Source: an uncultured Poribacteria bacterium (GTDB lineage: Bacteria > Poribacteria > WGA-4E > WGA-3G). From it: 64,000 nucleotides of DNA. Positions within the stretch are counted from its first letter, which is position 1. Every line of letters starts with the position of its first letter. The notes below the pieces were generated by a model. That model was not told the origin of the DNA. It did no database searches and saw only the letters and a program-made list of their open reading frames with translations. The position numbers and the translations under genes are program-made. The DNA lies in the NCBI GenBank assembly GCA_951813545.1, contig OX638352.1, positions 3,178,835 to 3,242,834 of the forward strand, in the 5' to 3' direction. Of this stretch, positions 44,628-53,542 are shown piece by piece.

Positions 44628-45512
44628 TTAGTGCTTAAGTGCTGCCCATAGAGTTGTTAGTTTTCCTTCTGCTTCGATTGCAAGCGGAATGCCAGTCTTT
44701 GCACCACCTTCACCCACCAGACGATACCCATTGTCCGATGAATCTGAAAATCTCCGTGTTCCACTCGGTTCATCAAAATGCCATAATGCGACTGTGTTTG
44801 CATCGGGCTTGAATCTGCTATGCGGTGTAAAGTTCCGCTGAGTGATGTCGTAACGGGCAACGGTCGAGAGGCGAACCTCATCAATATATCCGGTAAAGGA
44901 TCCCCAAAAGAAATTACCCAGATGGGGCAACTCAATTTTCTCTCCAAAACCCCCGAGTGTAAAATCCTTTGGTCGCCAGAATTTTGAAAGATCGTGTTCG
45001 ATGGTTATTCCCCGCTGTAGCGTTTTTGCGAGATCATTAACAATGGTTGTTGTCTGTTTTCCTTTTGCCTGAATGGCGATGTGATGCCATTGGTTCGGCG
45101 AAATTGTGATTGGAAAATATGGTGTTGAGGCAGACCCGCCGCGTCCAGCTATGTGGACATCGACTACCACAAGCAGGTCACCTTTCTACCAATCTATGCG
45201 TTTCTTTAGTGACTGATAGGATCGGTGATTATCACCCACGATGCGTATACGTGCCTGCTGACTCAGAACGACTGCTGTTGTATTATTCCTATTAGGAGGT
45301 TTCGTAGGATACACCCACGCTTCTACGGTGAATTCATCTGTCCCTTTCGGTAAAAGAACACCGAACTTTTCAAAATCCAAAACCGCGTAGTCGTCTTTTC
45401 CATCAAGGACTAAATGGTTGCCACCTGCGGGGGAAGGTGGGGGTAACGCTTTGGCATTCAGCGAGATCAATGTAAATAAAAAAAAACATGTGAGGATTGG
45501 TCGGTGTATCAT
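44628..45512 (-). pseudogene. Secreted LamG-domain protein with an in-frame TAG
   Basis: From MIHRPILTCFFLFTL (45512, AAGGAG upstream) a signal peptide and the first half of LamG are encoded to a TAG at 45186-45188, where the paralog (42371) has a Leu-like codon; TTG to TAG is one change. The same frame continues as KGDLLVVVDVHIAG... to GKLTTLWAALKH (44628), the shared C-terminal motif. Without the stop the product would be about 294 residues. It may be a mutation, an assembly error or a recoded stop. Confidence 0.8.
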
Positions 45513-45736
45513 GTTTGTCTCCTTGTGAGATGAATCCAATCATCAGTTGCTATTCAAAAAGTTTTATACGTCCGCCGAAACTGAGAAGCACCAGAGGCAA
45601 TCCAAAGAAATTATAGTGAAACTCGAAAATAAGTGAACACTTAAATAAAAAAACGAAACACCTCACCAACTACCAGTGTCCACTTGATTGTGAGTTTACT
45701 CTAAACGTTGTCGTATATCAAATCCTCTGTTACTTT

Positions 45737-45775
45737 ATTAAAGACACAATTTTAGGACGGAAAGGGTGCATAATA
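45737..45775 (-). promoter_or_regulatory. Conserved upstream box, copy 3
   Basis: TTATGCA, 24 bases, then TTTAAT on the minus strand, with the block AAAATTGTGTC. It lies about 225 bp upstream of the LamG gene at 45512. Confidence 0.6.
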
Positions 45776-46206
45776 TGAAAAAAGTGAAAAAATCTGAATT
45801 TTAATCTAATGAAATTGCCAACTCCACCCATCCATCATTGGAAACGAATTTTTTCTATGTTTTAGCCTCAGAGGGCAATAGGTGTATAGAAAGGACCCCC
45901 CATAGGTGTCAATTTACGGGTTTTTCGCCTTATGTCGTCGCGGCTCTTCTACAGATGCCGCCCCTACGGGGCTTGGGTCTGTGAAGTCGCGCTTTTCTAC
46001 ACAGATGCTGCAGAAATACCCAAGCAAATAAACCCTACGGGACTAAAGAGGATTTCTGGCGTGTACAAAGTTTATGGCTAAAACCCGACGCAGTTGGAAA
46101 CAGTGAAGAAACACCCAAGCAAAAACCCTACCGGACCTGGGACTACAACGGTTATTTGCTCTAAAATTGACACTTATGGTGTATAGAAAGGACACCCTAA
46201 AAAAAG

Positions 46207-46228
46207 AAAAGCCCCAACCGGGGTTTTT
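46207..46228. terminator. Bidirectional terminator-like hairpin
   Basis: AAAAGCCCC followed by GGGGTTTTT forms a short GC stem with an A run on one side and a T run on the other, as expected for a terminator working in both directions. Confidence 0.6.
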
Positions 46229-46604
46229 GCTTGGAGGTTTTTTCAACTGGTGTATGGGTACATATACTGGGATTTCTCAAAAGCACTCAGAAGCTACTAC
46301 CTATCAACGTTCTCTCAATACGCGGTTATGAAAATGCTAAAAAATGCTCATTGATAAATTTTCATTACGTGAAAAATATACCTTATTTTCAATACAAAGC
46401 AGAATAAAATCGTCCATTAAATGGTTTTTTTATAGGTATTTCGTATTGATATTATTAGGTTTAGAGGAATTAGAAAACTTTCACTCCTGTAAAATATGTG
46501 TGCGTTTGTTTTCACGAAGTCAATGATCATAGGGGTTAAAAGTTGCATTTGCACTCATTTTTTACATGATCCGAACAATTGTGAGAAATCCCAGATATAT
46601 TATT

Positions 46605-46690
46605 TTAGGCAAAGTTGGAAGATCAGGTCAGCAGAAAGTGGAAAAAGGCATAGAGAAATTTATGCCCGGAGACCTGAGTCAAGAAACAGG
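46605..46690. repeat. 3' segment duplicated at 43750-43835
   Basis: Second copy of the nested-stem segment; it ends at the stop of the sigma-propeller gene (46693). Confidence 0.7.
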
Positions 46691-46692
46691 TT

Positions 46693-49569
46693 TTACAGTT
46701 CGTCTTCAATTGAAATATGAAACACCCCGCGCTGTTGCGTAGCAATGTAGAGTCTGTTTTTACTGACAACCAGAGAGACAATTTTATCTGGGACACTTTG
46801 AGAAATCCGATCCCACTTATCATGAGCATCCAAGCGATAGACACCCGCATCATCAGCACCATAAATTGTAGTACCGTCCACGGCAAAGTCGTCTATAATA
46901 ATCCGTTTACCCATTCTATCGGTGAGCACGCGCCAGTGCGCGCCGGTTTGCGAGCTTAAGACCCCTTCATCAGTTGAGACGTAAACCGTAGAACCGGCAA
47001 ACACTATCTCCCTGAAGTGGGTAAAGTGAAGCGGAAGGGTTGGTGTAATATTTTTCCAACTCTTTCCGCTATCAAGCGATTGAAACAGCCTACCATTCCG
47101 TTTACCGACATAGATGGTTTCTCCTGAAACCGCTAACTTGAAGGCTCTATCAAGCGCGTGAAGCGGTTCATTAGTATCTATTAACCCAGTGTCTTCCCAT
47201 TCCGAGTCGCCGGGTTTCCACTTGAAAAGCCGTTGCTTGTATTCCACGTAGAACGTTTCTCCATTGACTGCAAACTCCCCAATTTGGTTATATTCAAAGG
47301 AGAATGTTACTGGTAGGTTCTCGTTTTTTTCACGGTCATTAGGTAAGGACTTTTGTTTCACTTCTTCGGCACTTGTCGACAACTTAATCATGGAGGATTC
47401 TCTTTCAAAAGTGGGGACCTCCTGAACTGGGACAAACAGATCGCCACCTGCAGATAGATGGAAAACGCGCAAGCCGTCATCGTCCCGAGCAATTCCGTAA
47501 AGAACGTCGCCAGCAATCGCTACTTGTGAAACAAGGGAAAGGTCCTTTCCGACTGCTCCGGGTGGTTGATCGTTGGAGCCGATCCGAACGATTTCCCACG
47601 TCTCACCACCGTCAACGGATTGAACAAGATCCGAGCCAGTCTGTGCATACAGCCTGTCGTTGCAAGCGGCCAAATCCTGCGTAGTTTCCATTATCCCATT
47701 CATAAATGGGTGCCAAGATTCACCACCATCAATTGTGCGATGAATACCGTGTAAACTGACTTGGTAAAAGGTGTTTTCGTCCACTGCTGCAACACCGTGT
47801 GGTAAAAGTGTTGTTTCACCAGTACTCTCCACAATCGCCATACCCTGTGTACGCATGAAAGGAGATTCATTTTTAGGCGTTATCTCAGTCCACGACGCGC
47901 CTAAGTCGGTCGAGTGGAAAATTCTGCTTGTGCTCTCGTTGTCCCAAGGTGTTCTCGAAAGTATGAGTCGTTCTATACGCTCTGTTGGCATTGACTTAAA
48001 CGGTCCCGGTGGCAAAAAATCAGAGTTCATACCAACATAGAGGTTGTTTTTAAACCCTGTCACGGAATGGACAGGTTCCGACGTACCGACCGGTAATCGT
48101 TGCCAAACATCTGAGTTGAGGCGATATAGCCCCTCGTTGGTGCCAACAAATACCGTGTTTTCAATCGCAGCTACTGCGTAAACACTTTGGTCTGTGAGTC
48201 CATTCTCCAAAAGGTTCCACTGCGCACCAGCATTTGTGGATCGGAAAACGCCTTTAGTTTGAAGGGCGAGATACATTATAGGACGCGGGTTTTGGTTATT
48301 CCCTTGTATCTCATCTACAACGATAAGTCCAACAGCCTCTCCCTCTGGTCGAGCGCAAAGGACATGCCACGTTTCGCCAGTGTCGGTTGAAGCGAATATT
48401 TTTTCACTGGAAACAATATAGAGGGTATTGCCATGTTCTGCCATTGGCGTTCGGAGCATGGTAGTTGGCACGCTCGTGCTGGTAAGCGTCCACGCAGTTG
48501 CTTCTGACGTTAGCCTATAGATCCCCTTTGATGTAACAGCATAGAGCGTTTTCTCAGATGTTGCAAAGATGTCACGCACGTGTCCGCCTAACGGTCCATT
48601 TGTCCCAATCCACTGAGAGATGGAAGGTCTGAGTGAATCCGTTGACGTATTGGACGCTAAAGTTGTCTCAGAGGTCTGTAAACCGGCACCGCTGCTTTTA
48701 TTGGGGTTAACAGCACGTCCAGACTGATTCCGCACAGCGGGTTTAGCATTAATATCAAGGAGGATGGGCGCGTCAATAATTTCAATGGTAATTTCAGATT
48801 CTGCCTCGAAACTGTACGGCTGCTGAAACCGAGCGAGATATTGATTGCTCGCACCCAGCAGCAGCATAATCAAAACCGTAGCTGCACCAAAAGCCGCCCA
48901 CGGTAGCAACGGTTTTCCAATCGGAGACGATGTCGGTTTTATATTCGCAATTTGCCTTGTGATGTTCTCCGTTAGATGGGTGGGTAATTGCACACTACCA
49001 AGAACTTCACTAATTAAGAGTTCGTCTTTCTCTTGTAAACGTTTTCGCGCGCGGTGAAGCCGACTATGAATAGTCTTCACAGATACACCCAAGAATTTAC
49101 CAATTTCCTTGGATGTCATTCCGCCGAGATAGTAGAGGGACATTACTGTACGCTCACTCTCCGGCAATCTCGCCAGAAGTTTTTTGACGATTTCATTGCG
49201 ATGTTCAGCGGCTTCTGTCTCGCGATGCTCCGAAGCATGGCGGGCATAGGATAATTTTTCTATTTCTGCAGTGGATGTGTCGTCCAGCGATTGGATTGCA
49301 GGTTTTTTCTTGCGCAACCAATTCAGGCAAAGTCGATTTGCGATGACATAGAGCCACCCCGCAAACTGGTTGGGGTTCTTGAGTGTTGAAAGTTTTTTGT
49401 ATGCCTGAAGGAAGGTGTCTTGTGTTATCTCTTCAGCATAGTGAAAGTCGCCAATCTTCCGCCACACAAGCGCGTGAACACTCTTTTGGTATTTTTTAAC
49501 TAAAATACTAAACGCTTCATCGTTGCCTGACAAGATGCTGTGAATCAACTGAACATCATCTCTTACCAT
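46693..49569 (-). CDS. ECF sigma factor fused to a transmembrane helix and a BNR/YCF48-type beta-propeller
   Basis: 958 residues from MVRDDVQLIHSIL with GGAGAATT before the ATG. Sigma region 2 (about 8-80, EEITQDTFLQAYKKL) and region 4 (about 133-180, PESERTVMSLYYLGG, SVKTIHSRLHRARKRL) are followed by one transmembrane helix (about 222-240, LLPWAAFGAATVLIMLLLG) and the conserved linker YSFEAESEITIEIID. The remaining 640 residues form two BNR/YCF48-type propellers with Asp-box motifs such as SVDGGETWEIV and SLDSGKSWKNI. It is the only intact BNR-type member here. The propeller would be outside the membrane. Confidence 0.9.
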   Translation of the reverse strand: MVRDDVQLIHSILSGNDEAFSILVKKYQKSVHALVWRKIGDFHYAEEITQDTFLQAYKKLSTLKNPNQFAGWLYVIANRLCLNWLRKKKPAIQSLDDTSTAEIEKLSYARHASEHRETEAAEHRNEIVKKLLARLPESERTVMSLYYLGGMTSKEIGKFLGVSVKTIHSRLHRARKRLQEKDELLISEVLGSVQLPTHLTENITRQIANIKPTSSPIGKPLLPWAAFGAATVLIMLLLGASNQYLARFQQPYSFEAESEITIEIIDAPILLDINAKPAVRNQSGRAVNPNKSSGAGLQTSETTLASNTSTDSLRPSISQWIGTNGPLGGHVRDIFATSEKTLYAVTSKGIYRLTSEATAWTLTSTSVPTTMLRTPMAEHGNTLYIVSSEKIFASTDTGETWHVLCARPEGEAVGLIVVDEIQGNNQNPRPIMYLALQTKGVFRSTNAGAQWNLLENGLTDQSVYAVAAIENTVFVGTNEGLYRLNSDVWQRLPVGTSEPVHSVTGFKNNLYVGMNSDFLPPGPFKSMPTERIERLILSRTPWDNESTSRIFHSTDLGASWTEITPKNESPFMRTQGMAIVESTGETTLLPHGVAAVDENTFYQVSLHGIHRTIDGGESWHPFMNGIMETTQDLAACNDRLYAQTGSDLVQSVDGGETWEIVRIGSNDQPPGAVGKDLSLVSQVAIAGDVLYGIARDDDGLRVFHLSAGGDLFVPVQEVPTFERESSMIKLSTSAEEVKQKSLPNDREKNENLPVTFSFEYNQIGEFAVNGETFYVEYKQRLFKWKPGDSEWEDTGLIDTNEPLHALDRAFKLAVSGETIYVGKRNGRLFQSLDSGKSWKNITPTLPLHFTHFREIVFAGSTVYVSTDEGVLSSQTGAHWRVLTDRMGKRIIIDDFAVDGTTIYGADDAGVYRLDAHDKWDRISQSVPDKIVSLVVSKNRLYIATQQRGVFHISIEDEL

Positions 49570-49677
49570 CAGAATTCTCCGTGATTAATGAAGAGGATTA
49601 ATTAACGTAAATGCTTCCCCAAAACCTTGAACCCATTGTTATTGAAGACATCGCTGAACATCTTGGCTCCATTGGGG

Positions 49678-50439
49678 CTATTCATTACGCTTCTCCTCAA
49701 AGTAGACCGGGATAATTGGCGAGGATATTGTGAATCGATTCAGGTATTCTTCCAACTCAGCATCCCGCGGATCTAACTTATACGCTTCCTGATAATAATC
49801 AAGTGCTTTATCGGTTCGCCCCACCTTCATATAAAACGAACCGAGGTTGCGATAGGCAACACTGTGCGTCGGTTTCAGGTCCAAAGCACGGATGTAGTGA
49901 TCGCGAGCTCGCAACAGGAAGACTTTCGTTTGTCCAATAAGAACGCTCAGGGTTATTTCATTTTCCCAGCGCTGCCTATAGACCTCTCCAGCGAGTTGTT
50001 GTGCCTCTTCCTCAATAGCATCAGCAACCGCATCATCTCGTGTTTTGAACGTGATGGCACCGGAACCTGTTTTATCAATAGCGAGTTTGAGTTCTGTGAC
50101 CGCTTGGTCAACGGACTCCTCCCTCAACTCCTGCTCCCATGAGGGCCAACTCGGTCCAGCGTATTTGAGACCTTGCTCGTAATAGACGCTACCGAGGTCG
50201 TTATAGGTTTCAGCGTTTTCGGGACGCATCTTTAACGCCGTGCTGTAGAGTTCAATGGCTTGTTTATAGTTCCCCGCGTTGAACGCGTCGGTGGCATGTG
50301 TACGAATCTGTTTGAACTCTTCGCTTTCCAAATTGACAGCGATTCCCAATTCTGACTTGTCTCTGCCAAAAAGGTACATACCACCAATTAGCAAGATAGC
50401 GAGGCAAACAGCGATAAGTGTCGGTAGTTTCAATTTCAT
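49678..50439 (-). CDS. Membrane-anchored tetratricopeptide-repeat protein
   Basis: 253 residues. An N-terminal anchor (about 5-24, LPTLIAVCLAILLIGGMYLF) is followed by TPR units (AGNYKQAIELYSTALKMRPENAET, HSVAYRNLGSFYMKVGRTDKAL). AGGAGGA precedes the ATG. It lies upstream of the sigma-propeller gene (49569) by about 110 bp on the same strand. It would sit in the periplasm as a protein-interaction scaffold. Confidence 0.85.
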   Translation of the reverse strand: MKLKLPTLIAVCLAILLIGGMYLFGRDKSELGIAVNLESEEFKQIRTHATDAFNAGNYKQAIELYSTALKMRPENAETYNDLGSVYYEQGLKYAGPSWPSWEQELREESVDQAVTELKLAIDKTGSGAITFKTRDDAVADAIEEEAQQLAGEVYRQRWENEITLSVLIGQTKVFLLRARDHYIRALDLKPTHSVAYRNLGSFYMKVGRTDKALDYYQEAYKLDPRDAELEEYLNRFTISSPIIPVYFEEKRNE

Positions 50440-50538
50440 TCCTCCTGATGACTATTCTGTAACATCTATCCTAACTTGGAGCACTCCAAGAACTGGTAAA
50501 TTGCGACATCAAAACCTCTTAACTGAAAACTGATAACT

Positions 50539-50591
50539 TTAACCATCAACTCGCCTCCGTTATAAATGTTAAAACACGAGTTGATAGTTAA
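50539..50591. repeat. 15-bp inverted repeat upstream of the TPR gene
   Basis: TTAACCATCAACTCG (50539-50553) pairs almost perfectly with CGAGTTGATAGTTAA (50577-50591). It ends 14 bp before the left end of the IS4-like element and about 100 bp upstream of the TPR gene start. Confidence 0.7.
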
Positions 50592-50604
50592 GACTATAAA
50601 AACA

Positions 50605-51696
50605 TAGGACTTACGCATCATTGATTTTTATCATAGGAGATTTGAGTTGTTGACAGAGATATTCAGAAAGCCATCCGTGTTTGACTTGATAAAGTGTTTT
50701 ACCTGTTTGATAAGCGTTGCGCATTAGGTGAACCCAAACCAGAAAAGCAGCGGCAATGTGATTCCGAACGATACGCGCCAGACGACATTGGCAATTCTCC
50801 AAACCTGTCAACTGTTTGGCTTCGCGGTGAAGTTGTTCAATCTTCCAGCGCACGTCGCACACCTGTCGCACGACGGACACATCGGATTGACTCAAGTCAT
50901 TGGTTATGACAGAATCCGTGCGTTGAGAAGACGCCACCCGGAAAACTTTCACCTTATGATCTCTGGGAAACCTATGAAGTTTTACGCGTTTGCCTGATTT
51001 TTCTTCTGCCTCTGTCCAGTGTAAAGAATCAATGCGTTGATAGGGTTTCTTAGCATCAGAATCATCAACAAGACGATTACATTTCAACGGGACATAATAC
51101 GTCTTATCAAGATTTTCAATGTAAAGGAGCAGAGATTTACTCGCATACCAAGCATCCATCAGCACCGTTGAAAAAGCGAGGTCGCGCGAGTATACACAGA
51201 CCGAAAGCATATCTCGGACATGATCCAACTTCGATTTACCATCGCCTGCTTTATCGTAGATACGGTAATCAATCAACCAATACCGGTCTAACTTCGGATT
51301 CACATAGACGCACGTAACAATAGCAATACCGTTGATGATACCGCCAGCATTGCCGGAATAGTGTCTCCGGGCGAGGGCGATCTTCTTCGCATAGCGTTTA
51401 TCAATGACGGTATCATCAAAGATAAGGTAGCCATCGGGAGCCAACACCACGTCATTTTTGACGTGTTCCCAAAGCAGACGCGGGGTCAGACGGTCCCCTG
51501 CGAGATAACGGTTGATCTGATCATGACTGAAACTTTCACAATGTTCTGCGAAATGCGTCAGCGTATAGTTGATTGGCGTGCTAAGTAGATATTGACAATA
51601 GTCAAGACGTGTTGGTCTAAGCATATTGAGATGCCTCCTCGTAGAGCATATTACCCCGTCTACGAGGTTATGTCAAACATTATTGCGTAAGTCCTA
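50605..51696 (-). mobile_element. IS701/IS4-like insertion sequence, complete with target duplication
   Basis: 1092 bp. Terminal inverted repeats begin TAGGACTTACGCA (50605-50617) and end TGCGTAAGTCCTA (51684-51696). Both flanks carry AAACA (50600-50604 and 51697-51701), a 5-bp target duplication. One transposase gene fills the element. Confidence 0.88.
50611..51624 (-). CDS. IS701/IS4-family DDE transposase
   Basis: 337 residues. The DDE triad is visible in YLIFDDTVIDK (first Asp), VLMDAWYASKS (second Asp) and WKIEQLHREAKQLTGLENCQ (Glu). The YREK-like REAKQL signature fits IS4/IS701 transposases. The frame is intact and fills the element between its inverted repeats, so the copy may be active. 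Confidence 0.92.
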   Translation of the reverse strand: MLRPTRLDYCQYLLSTPINYTLTHFAEHCESFSHDQINRYLAGDRLTPRLLWEHVKNDVVLAPDGYLIFDDTVIDKRYAKKIALARRHYSGNAGGIINGIAIVTCVYVNPKLDRYWLIDYRIYDKAGDGKSKLDHVRDMLSVCVYSRDLAFSTVLMDAWYASKSLLLYIENLDKTYYVPLKCNRLVDDSDAKKPYQRIDSLHWTEAEEKSGKRVKLHRFPRDHKVKVFRVASSQRTDSVITNDLSQSDVSVVRQVCDVRWKIEQLHREAKQLTGLENCQCRLARIVRNHIAAAFLVWVHLMRNAYQTGKTLYQVKHGWLSEYLCQQLKSPMIKINDA

Positions 51697-51789
51697 AAAC
51701 ACTTATCTCCACCGATTGTTTCTATAAAAAGGGACGATAACGGTTTTACGGACACCATCTTGCTCAAAGTAGATTTGCGTCCTACTTTG

Positions 51790-51842
51790 AGAGGTGTTTG
51801 TGTTTTCCAAAGTGCCCTCACATTTTTGGGTTTTACTATAAA
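51790..51842. repeat. Repeat shared with 37662-37725
   Basis: gtgttttccaaagtgccctc followed by gggttttactataa recurs at 37685-37725. This copy lies just 3' of the ABC permease stop (51861). Confidence 0.7.
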
Positions 51843-51860
51843 AACGTCAATGTTTTCTCC

Positions 51861-53291
51861 TTAAATATCTGTACGGAAGAATCTCAGAAACGCCACGGTC
51901 GTTAGTGCCACCGCAAAACAGCAGAGCAGTAGCACATCCACAACTGATTGACCCAATGTCTCTTCTAAGGTTGTCGCCTCCAGCGCGGCGGGTTGTGGAA
52001 CTTTGACAGGGGGTTTGTAATGCGTGGACGGGATATGATCTGAAATTTTGCTGAACACATCCGTGTCAAGCCTATCCCAATAGCGATCTCCTGCTTGCAA
52101 GTAGTCGCTTCTTTTCTCTTTCCCCGTCTGGGTCAAGTTCGTAGCGAGATAGATTAGAGAAGATGTCGGTGTCATTCGGGAGAGCGTCTCACCGATTTGC
52201 TCTTGTCGTTTTGTTTCACGTTTGTAATCTCGGTCGAGTTTATCAGAGTAGTTTTGGAATTTTAGACGATATTCCTCTTCAAACGGTCTCATGTGCTCAG
52301 CAATTTTTTCCGCATTTTTCCCGCCGATCATTACCACTGTCATCTTGCGGCCCATTGCATCCGTTACCTCCTCCGCTTCGAGCTGAGATACTACTTTATC
52401 TTTCTCCTTTTTAAGCACCACATTGAAATCTTCTTGCATGGCTGCTTTCTCCATATAGACACTCTGCGGCGTTCGGGTCGGGGCAGTGAGTTTGGCGGCA
52501 AGGAACCCAACGCGTGGTGTAATCAGCACGGCAAACACCCAAACAGTAAAGGCAATGATGAGAGCCGTCTTGGCACTATCCAGGTAGATAGAAATCACCG
52601 TCCCTATCGCAAAAAACACGGCAATATAAAGCAAGGCGACGAGGATTAAACCGAGTACCCGTGGAAAAATATCGGACTCACCGAGCGGAAATCCTTGCCA
52701 AACGATCATGAGTAAACCGAAGATAAACGACACCAAGAACGGAACAACAAACACAAGGTATCCACCAATCAACTTGCTCCATAGGAATAGGTCGCGCGGC
52801 AGCGCGTTCGCTAAGGTAATCCGCAACGTTCCTGCTTCTCTCTCCCCAGCAACGGCATCGAACGTAAACAGCAACGCAAGCAGACTGAAAACTGTTCCGA
52901 CCACAAAGAGAAGATCGAGATGCCCCAGCAGATAGGAAAGGGGTGAGGCAATTAAAGCGTCGGGCCCCTGTGTAATTCCATTGCGGGTCATACCCAAATA
53001 ACTCGGCAGCACGTTTTCCAGTCCGTTTGCGAAGACACTCAAAGGTGTCGGTTTGAGAAAGACTTTGGAAACTTCCACTTCCGGTTCAGGTGGTGATTTC
53101 GGGTTCACTTCCGCCTCTTCAATGTTTGCGCGTTTAATCGCTTCTTGATAGTCCACTAAATTTTGGCGATAATTACTGTAATTGATATGCAAGGTAAGCG
53201 GAACAAGCAAGAGACACATCAGCAGGAGTGCTACAAATCGGGCACTCAAGATATGATGCATCATCTCTTTCTGAATTAAGGTCATTAACAT
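51861..53291 (-). CDS. ABC-2 type transporter permease (DUF3526-like)
   Basis: 476 residues with a long extracytoplasmic loop after the first helix and five to six further helices. AGEREAGTLRITLANALPR is the typical coupling segment of ABC-2 permeases. The C-terminus (LLLCCFAVALTTVAFLRFF) is the last helix. GAGGA lies seven bases upstream of the start. No ATPase gene is adjacent, which is unusual; the partner may be elsewhere. A conserved box lies about 85 bp upstream. Confidence 0.85.
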   Translation of the reverse strand: MLMTLIQKEMMHHILSARFVALLLMCLLLVPLTLHINYSNYRQNLVDYQEAIKRANIEEAEVNPKSPPEPEVEVSKVFLKPTPLSVFANGLENVLPSYLGMTRNGITQGPDALIASPLSYLLGHLDLLFVVGTVFSLLALLFTFDAVAGEREAGTLRITLANALPRDLFLWSKLIGGYLVFVVPFLVSFIFGLLMIVWQGFPLGESDIFPRVLGLILVALLYIAVFFAIGTVISIYLDSAKTALIIAFTVWVFAVLITPRVGFLAAKLTAPTRTPQSVYMEKAAMQEDFNVVLKKEKDKVVSQLEAEEVTDAMGRKMTVVMIGGKNAEKIAEHMRPFEEEYRLKFQNYSDKLDRDYKRETKRQEQIGETLSRMTPTSSLIYLATNLTQTGKEKRSDYLQAGDRYWDRLDTDVFSKISDHIPSTHYKPPVKVPQPAALEATTLEETLGQSVVDVLLLCCFAVALTTVAFLRFFRTDI

Positions 53292-53374
53292 TATCGTATC
53301 CTCATTCCATGGTAAAGTATCGTAAAGTTTGAAACAAAATAATCGTTTAACGCTGGTAAAAATGTCTTTCAGTT

Positions 53375-53412
53375 ATTAAAGACACAATTTTTCGCGGAAT
53401 GCTTGCATAATT
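53375..53412 (-). promoter_or_regulatory. Conserved upstream box, copy 4
   Basis: TTATGCA, 23 bases, then TTTAAT on the minus strand with the block AAAATTGTGTC. It lies about 85 bp upstream of the ABC permease start. Confidence 0.6.
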
Positions 53413-53542
53413 TTAAAAAAAGATCAAAAAATTTGGATTTTAATCTAAAAATTGGTAAAATTACTTGAAATTGTGGAGGATTTTCTTAGGTAGGAGATGA
53501 AACCAAAACGCTATATGGGTCATTTGCAGTCGCAAACCGCCG

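Larger units (their letters stand above)
45513..46692. other. 1.2-kb intergenic region with repeats and a bidirectional terminator
   Basis: No gene is supported. It contains an upstream box (45737-45775), a terminator-like hairpin at 46207-46228, two copies of the acccaagcaaa...ccctac motif near 46020 and 46110, a relative of the ataggtgtat motif, and the duplicated 3' segment (46605-46690). Short frames lack ribosome-binding sites. Confidence 0.6.
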
